Assembly (NCBI GenBank): GCA_963759115.1
Contig: CAVWXT010000005.1
Coordinates: forward strand, 186,001-250,000
From: CAVWXT01 sp963759115
GTDB lineage: Bacteria > Planctomycetota > Planctomycetia > Pirellulales > Thermoguttaceae
Length of the DNA: 64,000 bases
Direction: 5' to 3'
Below the pieces are notes generated by a model. The model saw only the letters and a program-made list of their open reading frames with translations. It did no database searches and had not been told where the DNA came from. The position numbers and the translations under genes were made by a program. Every line of letters begins with the position of its first letter. The stretch's first letter is position 1. Of this stretch, positions 46,291-54,364 are shown one piece after another.

Positions 46291-47058
46291 GGGCCATCAG
46301 CCCGTCGACCAGCCGCGGCGAGAGGCGGTTGAGCCAGCAGAGCACGCGGCCCCAGCGGTACGGAATGATCTCGTGCCGGCCCGAGCGAATCGCCCGCACC
46401 GTCTGCCGGGCCACTCGCGCCGCGCTGACCGGCTTGTGTTCCGGCCACTTGGCGTCGGCCGTGCGCTCGATCACGCGGTCGAAGAACTCGGTCTCCGTCG
46501 TGCCGGGACTGACCACCAGCACGTCGATCCCCAGGCGGGTGAACTCCGCCCGGATCGCCTCGCTGAACCCCTGCACGGCGAACTTGCTGGCGGAGTATTC
46601 GCTGCTGTGGGGCACGCCGCGATGGCCGAGGATCGAGCTGACGTTGACCACGATCGGCTTGACGCCCTGTTTCAGCAGCGGCAGCGCCAGCCGGGTCATC
46701 TCCACCAGCGCGAAGAAGTTGACCTCCATGACGCGGCGGACCCGCTCGACGCTCGGCGTCCTCGAACGGTCCCATGGCGCCGACGCCGGCGTTGTTCACC
46801 AGGATGTCCAGTCCGCCGAGCTTCGATTGGGCGGCGTCGATGGCCCGCTGCCGCGTCTGCCGGATCGGTGATGTCGCCCACGACCGTCTCGACCGGTCTG
46901 CCCAGGGCGGCGATTTGCTCGGCCAGTTGGCGGAGCCGGTCTTCGCGCCGGGCGACGACCACCAGGCCGGCGCCGTGGCGGGCCAGTTCGAGGGCCACCT
47001 CGCGGCCGATGCCGCTGGAGGCGCCGGTGACAATCGCACGGCTATTCGGTCAGATCAC
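46262..47058 (-). CDS. Short-chain dehydrogenase/reductase, frameshifted and joined to RluA
   Basis: Rossmann oxidoreductase: the nucleotide motif TGASSGIGREVALELARHG, LVNNAGVGAMGPFE, a serine in VNVSSILGHRG and the catalytic SSEYSASKFAVQGF (Y-x3-K). Later DVLVVSPGTTETEFFDRVIE. The GTG at 47058 overlaps the hflX stop (GTGA) but a TGA follows two codons on; a further break near 46860 and 46750 splits the frame. From 46729 the frame is open to the end and continues without stop into the RluA domain. A true fusion is possible, but a 1-base indel near 46275 is more likely. Confidence 0.8.
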
Positions 47059-48470
47059 GTTTCATCGACGAGCCTCGCGGATGAGTGCGAAACCGCAAGC
47101 GGCTGTGCACCGTCACGGTGCGGTCGAACGCCGAGCGAATCGTCCTCGATGCGGCCGAGATGCTGCGACGGGATCCGGCAGTGGACCACCACCCGGCTGT
47201 CGCGATACTGCTTCGAGAGGACTTCGCCGTGGGCGGCCAGGTAGGCCATCAGCCGGCCGTTCTCGACGCCCATCTCCACGTCGACGTCGAGGAAGCTGCG
47301 GCTGAGGGCGTCGCTCACCGCGGCGGCCAGGTTGGCCAGCCCGAAGCCCGTCTGCGCGCTGATCGGCACGGCGTTCGGATAGCGGCTCAGCAGGCCGTCC
47401 AGCCGCACGCGGTCGGGCAGGGCGTCGATCTTGTTGACCACCAGCAGCGTGTCCTTCCGCTGGATGCCGATCTCTTCGAGCACGCTGTAGGCCGCGGCGA
47501 TCTGATCGTAGACGGCCGGATTGGCGGCGTCGGCCACGTGCAGCAGCAGATGGGCCTGCCGGGCCTCTTCCAGCGTGGCCTTGAAACTCTCGATCAGATG
47601 GTGCGGCAGGTCGCGGATGAACCCCACCGTGTCGCTCAACAGCACCGGCCCCCAGCCGGGCAACTGCCAGCGGCGCGTGCGGGTGTCGAGCGTGGCGAAC
47701 AGGGCGTCCTGCACGAACACGTCGGCGCCGGTCAGCGCGTTCATCAGCGTGCTCTTGCCGGCGTTCGTGTAGCCGACCAGCGAGACGGTCATCAGGTCGC
47801 GCCGGGCGGCGACCTCGCGCTCCTTGCGGCGCTCGATGGCGTCCAACTGGCGGCGGAGGTCCTTGATGCGGTTTTCGACCAGCCGGCGGTCTTCCTCCAA
47901 CTGGGTTTCGCCCGGCCCGCGGAGCCCCACGCCTTTCTTCTGCCGCGAGAGGTGCGTCCACATCCGCTTCAGCCGCGGCATGGCGTATTCGAGTTGGGCC
48001 AGCTCGACCGCCAGCCGGGCCTGCGCGCGTCTGGGCGCGGCTGGCGAAGATGTCGAGGATCAACTCCGTGCGGTCCAGCACCTTCAGCCCGATCGCCTTC
48101 TCCAGGTTGCGCGTTTGGCCGGGGCTGAGATCGTTGTCGAAGATCACCAGGTCGGCGTCGCTTGGCGGCGGCCAAGCGCGTCAGCTCCTCGACCTTGCCG
48201 TGGCCGAGATAGGTGGTCGGCGTCGGGGGCTTCGCGGCGCTGGGTCAGCTGGCCGACGACGCGCACGCCGGCCGTGGCGGCCAGCCCCTCCAACTCCTCC
48301 AACGGCGGCCCGTGAGGCTTCCGATCCGGCAACAGCACGCCGACCAAGACGGCCGCCTCGCTGACCACGCTCTCGGTGCGATTCAGTTCGTACACGGTGA
48401 AGAAGTTTCTCCGGTGTTTGACATCGATGCCACGGCGGGACCGCTCGGCTCGCGGACGCGGGCATGGCAT
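47055..48470 (-). CDS. hflX: GTPase HflX, frameshifted
   Basis: Ribosome-associated GTPase that splits stalled ribosomes. N-terminal domain pieces: SEAAVLVGVLLP, GQLTQRR, then LVIFDNDLSPGQTRNLEKAIGLKVLDRTELILDIFASRA (the HflX hallmark). Then KGVGLRGPGETQLEEDRRLVE, G1 VGYTNAGKSTLMNAL, G3 LLSDTVGFIRDLPHHLIESF and G4 VVNKIDALP. Three or more frame changes occur upstream of 48010; the G domain is continuous. The last 15 residues (GAQPLAVSHSSARLVDET) are encoded by a REP2 variant at 47086-47104. Confidence 0.9.
47086..47104. repeat. REP2 variant encoding the HflX C-terminus
   Basis: TGCGAAACCGCAAGCGGCT differs from the REP2 consensus by one base that weakens the hairpin. It lies within the last codons of hflX. 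Confidence 0.75.
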
Positions 48471-48651
48471 TCATACCACATCTTCTCTTCCTTGCAGTTG
48501 CTTGATGAGGCGACTCGAGCGAACGCAGCGTCAACTCCTTGACATAAGGATTCTCAGACTGCCGTTCCTGCGACTGTTTGCGAAGCTGTTGAAGCTCCGA
48601 CAACTTCTCACATGTCACTTCGTATTCAAGTTGGTTTTCCAGTCTCCTCAT
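48471..48651 (-). CDS. Small conserved-looking protein, frameshifted
   Basis: MRRLENQLEYEVTCEKLSEL, then QQLRKQSQERQSENPYVKELTLRSL. A 1-base shift near 48510 reconnects to RLIKQLQGREDVV and a TGA at 48471. About 60 residues, helical and charged. I do not know a function. Similar small helical proteins are common next to regulatory genes in planctomycetes (from memory). Confidence 0.55.
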
Positions 48652-48672
48652 AGGATCACCTCGATCATTCCC

Positions 48673-48873
48673 TTACGACAACTCTGGGAGTTCCGGTTTC
48701 TCGCTGAAACGCCTCCAGATTTCCAAAGAGTCCTTCGATTCCGTCATTTTGGCGTTGAGAAAATCGGAAAACGAGGCGAATTCCCGTCGTCGGGATTTGA
48801 ATTCCTTTTCCAATGCCCCCTGTGCCTTTCGCTTCGATTCGACGCAATCAAAGGTTTTGATCTTTGCCGCCAT
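48673..48873 (-). CDS. Putative antitoxin partner of the PIN toxin
   Basis: 66 residues from ATG 48873. MAAKIKTFDCVESKRKAQ is the opening I associate with small proteins encoded directly after PIN-domain genes; the remainder is helical and charged. It begins 1 bp after the toxin stop (48875), so the two are cotranscribed with the toxin first. Antitoxin role is inferred from position. Confidence 0.65.
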   Translation of the reverse strand: MAAKIKTFDCVESKRKAQGALEKEFKSRRREFASFSDFLNAKMTESKDSLEIWRRFSEKPELPELS

Positions 48874-48874
48874 C

Positions 48875-49324
48875 TCACATCTCCAATGGGCTGCGAATAT
48901 CGAGAGCACGGTATCCTTGAAGGATATTCACGCCGTTGAACAACTGGATTCGATCGTAACAAACGATGTGCTTGAAGTTCCAACTCAAAATCAGATCTGC
49001 GCCGGCAATGGTTGCGGAGGCGACGTGGAGGGCGTCCATTCGCGATGCTTTGCCCAACGCGCCTGCCCGAATATACGCGTTGGCCAACACTTCCGCCTCG
49101 TCGCCCGCCAAAATCGTTTCCACGCAATGCTTCGGCAGGTTCCGCAAGACATCCAAGACCCGTTTGGGCGCCGGCGCCAGTTCATCGAGGGTATGCGTTG
49201 ACAGCAACACCACGAACTCGCCTTTTTCCACGCGCTGAAAGAAACGCCGGCTGGGGTCGGTGAACTCTTCGTCCAGGGTGCCGCCGAAGACCGATGTGTC
49301 CACGTACACACGAATCTTGCGCAT
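48875..49324 (-). CDS. PIN-domain RNase toxin (VapC-like)
   Basis: 149 residues, intact. Starts MRKIRVYVDTSVFGGTLDEEF (first catalytic Asp), has a mid-domain E/D region (LDELAPAP), then RMDALHVASATIAGADLILSWNFKHIV with the remaining conserved acidic residue and the D-x-L-H-x-A signature. Members are single-strand RNases acting on tRNA or mRNA. It precedes its presumed antitoxin by 1 bp. Confidence 0.87.
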   Translation of the reverse strand: MRKIRVYVDTSVFGGTLDEEFTDPSRRFFQRVEKGEFVVLLSTHTLDELAPAPKRVLDVLRNLPKHCVETILAGDEAEVLANAYIRAGALGKASRMDALHVASATIAGADLILSWNFKHIVCYDRIQLFNGVNILQGYRALDIRSPLEM

Positions 49325-49396
49325 GATCCACTCCGGCTAACAATAGTATACGATAACGGCGGTTTGCGGTCGCCTATTCATTCAGAGGGGGAACTG

Positions 49397-50119
49397 CTAT
49401 CGTCCGAACAAAGTCAACTCCCGCTCTCTGCCGGAGCCAGACGGCATGTACTCGCCCGATGCAAGAACATGAACCGGATTTTGTTTCGCATATTGGCGAT
49501 TGATTGCCGCCACTTTCTCGATCACGGCCTTGGTCTCGGCCACAGCCACAAACATTAGGGATTGCCAATAAAGTGCGGTTGCGTGTCCCCTACGTATGCG
49601 TTTTCCAATACAAGCGAAATCCTCTTCAAATGACTTTCGGCGGAAGTGCTGAAATACGGAAATCACTGTCGTGGCCGGCACTTGGCCGAGAACCGCATCC
49701 ACATCCGAATACAGGACGTGCTTGCTATTAAAGGACTTCTCCGGCTGAAAACCGATATCCGGATCGACAAACAACACTTGCTCTTCTGCGGTGGAAAAAC
49801 CGGAAAGGTACTCGCCTCTGGTCTGGTTCGTCAGGTGTATTTGTCCTTTGTGCAGCTCCACTCGATATTTGGAACCGGTCGCCACCGGCAGATTCTGAAT
49901 CAGTTCAAGACTTCGGTGTTTCCTCAAGTCGCGACAGAAATCAATCACTTGCTTCCTGGCCGGGAAAAGTTCCGGATGCGTCTCGCCCTGATTGCTGTTG
50001 TCGTCCGGCGTAAGCATCGGAACGACATTCATTGTCAGATATCCTAAAGCGGATGTCAGATAATCGTGGTAGTCCCATTTGAAGCTGTCTTTTGAGTCGC
50101 CAAGATATTGCAGCTTCAT
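49397..50119 (-). CDS. Hypothetical protein, 240 residues
   Basis: Intact. MKLQYLGDSKDSFKWDYHDYL, then ALGYLTMNVVPMLTPDD, a central VLFVDPDIGFQPEK and TTVISVFQHFRRKSFEEDF. The FVDPD strand end and following QHFRR helix recall a Rossmann-like or nuclease-type core, but I cannot assign a family. AT-richer than neighbours, consistent with acquisition. It lies downstream of rsgA, whose stop is 43 bp away. Confidence 0.5.
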   Translation of the reverse strand: MKLQYLGDSKDSFKWDYHDYLTSALGYLTMNVVPMLTPDDNSNQGETHPELFPARKQVIDFCRDLRKHRSLELIQNLPVATGSKYRVELHKGQIHLTNQTRGEYLSGFSTAEEQVLFVDPDIGFQPEKSFNSKHVLYSDVDAVLGQVPATTVISVFQHFRRKSFEEDFACIGKRIRRGHATALYWQSLMFVAVAETKAVIEKVAAINRQYAKQNPVHVLASGEYMPSGSGRERELTLFGR

Positions 50120-50162
50120 GCGACTCCCTCACAAACGACTCCATCAAGTACGATATGATCCA

Positions 50163-51306
50163 TCAATCGAGATCTCCCGCCAACAAATGACAATAACTCT
50201 CGTACCGCCGCTCGTCCAGCCGGCCGTCGGCCACGGCGTTCTTCACGGCGCAGTCGTCCTCGTGCGTGTGGGTGCAGTCGGGAAAGCGGCAGAGGTTCAC
50301 GTAGGGCCGCAGGTCGCGGAAGAAGCCGGCCACTTCCTCGGCGATCACGTCCCAAAGCTGGAACTGCCGCATGCCGGGCGTATCGACCACGTATCCGCCG
50401 CCGGCCAAGCGGCAGCAGCCGGGCGGTGGTCGTGGTGTGCTTGCCCTTCTCGGTGTCTTCGCTCACCGGCTGCACGTGGAGGTGGAACGACGGGTCGATG
50501 GCGTTCAACAGCGACGACTTGCCCACGCCGCTTTGCCCGGCCACGACGTTGGCGCGGCCCGCCAGCGCGCGGCGGAACCGCTCGACGCCGAAGCCGGTCT
50601 TCGCGCTCAGCAGCAGCACTTCGTAGCCCATCTGGCTGTACACGCCCACCAACGGCTGCAAGTCGGCCGGATCGACCAGGTCGATCTTGTTGATGCAGAT
50701 CAGCGGGCGAACGCCCCCCTTCTCGGCGGCCACCAGCATGCGGTCGATCAGGTTCGGCTTCAGCCGGGGCTCGGCCGCGCTGGCGACGATCGCCAACTGA
50801 TCGACGTTGGCCACCAGGATCTGCTGCCGCCCGCGCACGGCCCGGCAGATGCACCCGTGCCGCGGCTCGACCCGCTCGATCAGACCCTCCTTGGGATCGG
50901 CGTTCTCGACCGGCCGGAACAGCACGCGGTCGCCGGCGGCCACCACGTGCCGCTGATCGGTGGTCAGCGTTTTCAGCAGCCGCCGGGTGGCGCACTGGTA
51001 GATGCCGCCCGTCTCGTCCTCGACCATGCTGATCAGCCCCAGCACGCTCAGCACCCGGCCGCGGCGGCACGCCGTTTCGTCCACGTCGAGATGAACGCCG
51101 AAGCCCGGGCCGACTTCATCGCCGATCTGCTCGCCGCAGACGGTGCGGCGCCGGGCGAGATCGCCCTTGCCGCTGATGCGTTCGCTCTGCAGCGGGGCTT
51201 CGTCCTCGAAGCCGTGCTGCCGATACTGCCGCGTCCAGTCGGTGGTCCGGGCGCGGACGTTGCGGTTCTTGCGGAATTCGGCGCGGATTTTCTTCTTCTT
51301 GGCCAT
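50163..51306 (-). CDS. rsgA: Ribosome small-subunit GTPase RsgA, frameshifted
   Basis: Circularly permuted GTPase of 30S maturation. Start MAKKKKIRAEFRKNRNVRARTTDW at 51306. An OB-fold part includes VVAAGDRVLFRPVENAD; G4 precedes G1: LICINKIDLVDPADLQPLV, then SAKTGFGVERF, G1 VVAGQSGVGKSSLLNAI, and G3 GGYVVDTPGMRQFQLWDV. The C-terminal zinc module is CRFPDCTHTHEDDCAVKNAV. A break near 50410 precedes G3 and another near 51110 may affect the OB fold. FHA upstream is in the same frame without a stop, probably through one lost base. Confidence 0.9.
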
Positions 51307-51795
51307 CCTAGCGACGGCTTGGTGACGGAAGCGGATCTGACCGGGCTCGTCGTTGGTGATGTCGTAGCGCACCGGCTTCGTCCGGTTCCGACGGAGCTCT
51401 GCGAGCGGGCGAACTGCCGCTGTTCCAGCCCGGCCCGCTCCAGCAGCGACTTGCTGAAGATGTCGGCTTCCAGGCACGTCCGGCGGCGGCGGCCCGACCG
51501 CACCCAGGTCGATCGGCGAGTACTGCACCTCGTACTTGTGCTTGGCGATCGACAGGATGTCGCCGGGGTCGAGGCGCTTGTCCGTCACCCGCACTCCGTT
51601 GACCTTCACGCCGTTGCGGCTCTGCAGGTCGCGAACGTACCAGTACCGCGCGTTGACGGTCAGTTGGCAATGGTGGGCCGAGACATTCGAGAACCGCAGC
51701 ACGATGTCGCAACTCTCGCGTCGCCCGACCAGCAGGCTCTTCTTGAGCAGCGGAATCGGGTCTCCTCCCCCCACAGGTATAAGTTCGCCGTACAT
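51300..51795 (-). CDS. FHA-domain protein, frameshifted
   Basis: FHA domains bind phosphothreonine. Residues 15-90 contain LLVGRRESCDIVLRFSNVSAHHCQL (conserved G-R, S and H) and VRDLQSRNGVKVNGVRV (S-R-N-G). The linker shifts frame near 51490 (SKSLLERAGLEQRQ) and returns to RYDITNDEPGQIRF near 51360. The protein should stop just before rsgA; CGCTAG just after is out of frame by one. About 165 residues. Being next to rsgA it may link Ser/Thr kinase signalling to ribosome assembly, but that is inference. Confidence 0.82.
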
Positions 51796-51869
51796 GAGAC
51801 TGCCTCTCGTTGTGCTACCGATCGAACACGCATTATGATGGAAGAATCCCTACTTTTAGTGTAGCTGAG

Positions 51870-52862
51870 GTGCGACCTTGGCGTCAACCGTTCCCCAGCC
51901 TCGACGCATCTCAGCCGGCCGACTGGCGGTCGGCCGGACTCCTCTACCATAGCCTTAACTTCTTTTATCGAAAGAAGTTCGGCGCGAAGGTCTGGAAGTT
52001 GAGCCTGGATGCCGGCTGCAACTGCCCCAACCGCGACGGCACACTGGCCACTTTGGGCTGTATCTTCTGCGACCCCGAGAGCTTCAGCCCCAGCCGGCGG
52101 CTGGGGCTGGCCTCGGTCGCCGACCAGACTCGACGAGGGGATCCGCCGGCTGAAACGCCGCTATGCGCGCCGAGCGGTTTGTGGCCTATTTCCAGCCGGC
52201 GCACCAACACCTACGGGCCGATCGACCGGCTTCGGCTGGCCTACGAAGAAGCCCTCTCGCATCCCGGGGTGGTCGGCCTGGCCATCGGCACCCGGCCCGA
52301 CTGCGTGGGCGAGGAGGTGCTCGACCTGCTGGCCGAACTGGCCGAACGGACCTGGCTGGTGGTCGAGTACGGCCTGCAGACCATCCACGACCGGACCCTC
52401 GACCTGCTCGAACCGCGGCCACCACTACGACGCCTTTCTCGACGCCTACCACCGCACCCGGCGCCGAAACCTCGAACGTCGGGGTCCACGTGATTCTCGG
52501 CCTGCCCGGCGAGTCGCGCGACGACATGCTGGCCACCGCCCGGCACCTGGCCGGACTGGAACTCCACTCGGTCAAGCTGCACAACCTGTATGCCGTGCGG
52601 AACACGGTCTTGGCCGACAGGTGGCGGCCGGCCGGGTCCGGCTCCCCGAGTTTCCGCGAGTACGTCGGCTATGTGGTCGATTTCCTGGAGGAGCTGCCCG
52701 GCGAGGTCGTTGATCGAGCGGCTTTGCGGCGATGCCCCGCCGGAGTATCTCGTCGGGCCGCAGTGGTGTCTCGACAAGGCGGCGGTTCGGTCGGCTGTCG
52801 AGGCCGAGTTCCGCCGCCGCGGCACGTGGCAGGGGAGCAAGAGAATGATGAATGATGAATGA
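51870..52862 (+). CDS. Radical SAM protein, TIGR01212/YhcC-like, frameshifted
   Basis: Starts at GTG 51870 (VRPWRQPFPSL), with LLYHSLNFFYRKKFGAKVWKL. The Fe-S cluster cysteines are in LDAGCNCPNRDG and LGCIFC. Then RRLKRRYARR, ATNTYGPIDRL-type sequence, VVGLAIGTRPDCVGEEVLDLL, WLVVEYGLQTIHDRTLDLL, VHVILGLPGESRDDMLATARHL and SVKLHNLYAVRNTVLA. Four or more breaks. Members may modify tRNA or similar substrates; the exact reaction is unknown. The last codons come from a simple ATGA repeat at 52844-52868. Confidence 0.8.
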
Positions 52863-52955
52863 TGAATTACGCGTCGGGCAGAGACATCTCCGGTCCTTCG
52901 CCATTTGTGCCCGATCCCTTCCCATTCATCACTCATCATTCATCATTCATCATTT
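52844..52955. repeat. Inverted ATGATGA microsatellites
   Basis: AATGATG units (52844-52868) face their complement (TCATCATTCATCATTCATCATT, 52934-52955) across about 60 bp. The arms could fold into a long AT-rich stem. It lies between the radical SAM gene and the RNase P RNA. Confidence 0.8.
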
Positions 52956-53001
52956 CCTTCCCCTCTTTCCCTTCCCCTCGCTCTCCGCTAAGGTTAAAGG
53001 T

Positions 53002-53453
53002 GGTTCGGAGTGGACCGGATGGCCGCCGGCCGGGCCGCCTTGGGCTGCCACATCGGCCTCGTGCGGCATCGGCGGGAGGAAAGTCCGGGCTCCGAAGGAC
53101 ATGGTGATGGGTAACGCCCACCGGCCGCAAGGCCCGGGAAAGTGCAACAGAAAGCAGACCGCCGCGCGGACAACCGTCCGGGCGGTAAGGGTGAAACGGT
53201 GAGGTAAGAGCTCACCAGCAGGTTGGGCGACCAGCCTGGCTAGGCAAACCCCACCAGGAGCAAGGTCAAACAGGGAGCAGCGGACTGACCGGCGATTTCA
53301 TTCGTCCGGCTCGTCCCGCGGGCTGGTCCGGCCCGTTATCGACTTCCGGGTAGACTGCTTGAGGGGCCGAGCAATCGGCCTCCTAGAGAAATGGCCATCG
53401 CCGCCCAACCATGTTGGACGTACAGAACCCGGCTTACAGGTCCGCTCCGAACC
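53002..53453 (+). ncRNA. rnpB: RNase P RNA, type A
   Basis: Catalytic RNA that removes 5' leaders from tRNA precursors. GGTTCGGAGTGGACC (53002-53016) pairs with GGTCCGCTCCGAACC (53439-53453), forming P1 with one G-U pair. Conserved core elements are present: GAGGAAAGTCCGGGCTCC near 53080, ACAGAAAGCAGACC, GGTGAAACGGTGAGGTAAGAGCTCACCAGC-type P8-P10 region, and GGGTAGACTGCTTGAGG near 53350, with ACAGAACCCGGCTTACAGG near 53422. Length about 450 nt fits the type A class with planctomycete-size P12. No separate promoter was identified. Confidence 0.95.
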
Positions 53454-53463
53454 CTTTTCTTGC

Positions 53464-53516
53464 CCCGTGGGACAGGTTGCCAACTGTCGGGGCAGGTTGG
53501 CAGCCTGTCCCACGGG
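53464..53516. repeat. Stem-loop after rnpB, GACAGGTTGGCA family
   Basis: CCCGTGGGACAGG (53464-53476) pairs with CCTGTCCCACGGG (53504-53516). The inner GTTGCCAAC and GTTGGCAGC are palindromic and match the repeat at 26.77 kb. It may end the rnpB transcript, although no T-run follows. Confidence 0.78.
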
Positions 53517-53539
53517 TTCGTTCCTTCTCCGCGCGCTCC

Positions 53540-53926
53540 TCACATCTCGGCCGGCACCTGCTCGGTGTCGATGAATTGCAGGAGCTTCGAGATGCAGAGC
53601 TTGTTCATGCTCGTGCGATGCTCGTGGGCCTCGGCCCGCAGGGCTTCGTGCAGGCTCTTCGGCAGCGGAACCGTGATCACCCGCGTGGGCTCCTCGGGGT
53701 CGATCCCCGCTGGCCCTTGTTCGCGAAGCTTCGTGAGCATGCACAAGACCTCCTGGTAGGCCTCGGTCTGCTCAAAGGCAGCCAGGGCCTCCCGCGAGGG
53801 AAACATGTGGCGGACGACGCCGCGCAGCCCGAGGACCTCTCGGTAGAACGTGACCCAATCAGGGTCTTGGGCGTACAGATGCTCGGCCATTCGCTTGACT
53901 TCCGCCTGCCGCTCGGTCGTGGTCAT
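53540..53926 (-). CDS. HicB/RHH-type antitoxin-like protein
   Basis: 128 residues from ATG 53926 (MTTTERQAEV). The first half is helical (VTFYREVLGLRGVVRHMFPS). The C-terminal part TRVITVPLPKSLHEALRAEAHEHRTSMNKLCISKLL is a strand-helix-helix Arc-type DNA-binding domain as in HicB-like proteins. No HicA partner is adjacent. An orphan transcription regulator or remnant antitoxin is plausible. Intact. Confidence 0.72.
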   Translation of the reverse strand: MTTTERQAEVKRMAEHLYAQDPDWVTFYREVLGLRGVVRHMFPSREALAAFEQTEAYQEVLCMLTKLREQGPAGIDPEEPTRVITVPLPKSLHEALRAEAHEHRTSMNKLCISKLLQFIDTEQVPAEM

Positions 53927-54364
53927 CCTTGGCTCCTTCGCGTGCCTCATTGATTCGGGAGAATCCGTTCACCTTCAGTGGCAACGGTCCGAGCCAATGA
54001 TGCGGAGGAGTCAAGTCGATCGCAGATGTTCTTTCAGTGCAAGCAGTTACGTCACTGCTTGCACCGTGCCCATGTTTCGGGCAGCGATGCGTGTATATCG
54101 CGCACGCGGCTTGGTGCTCAAAGATGAGGCACGGCCGGAATTCCCATCGGCTGAAGTGTCCAGTACGCAAGGCTCGATAAACGGCAATTTGGGCAATTGC
54201 AGCAAGCAAGAAAAGCCCTGGTTCCCGCTGGCGGATTCGCGCGAGCTTCTTCCGGTCGCTACAGTAGATCGCCCCGTTCCAGCCCCTGCGCCGCGGAGAC
54301 GGCAGACGAGCCAATCTTTCGGCGATGCGAAGTCACGGTCCGTTTCTTAGGGCGTCCAAGCTGG
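53927..54364. other. Intergenic region without a clear gene
   Basis: 438 bp. Several open frames exist but none shows a recognisable domain, ribosome site or codon pattern like neighbours. It may hold the end of the ABC transcript (minus strand) and the RHH gene promoter. A degraded gene cannot be excluded. Confidence 0.5.

Noticed and set aside
53859..54314. 151-aa minus-strand frame before the RHH gene
   Set aside because: No ribosome site or family resemblance; left as intergenic.
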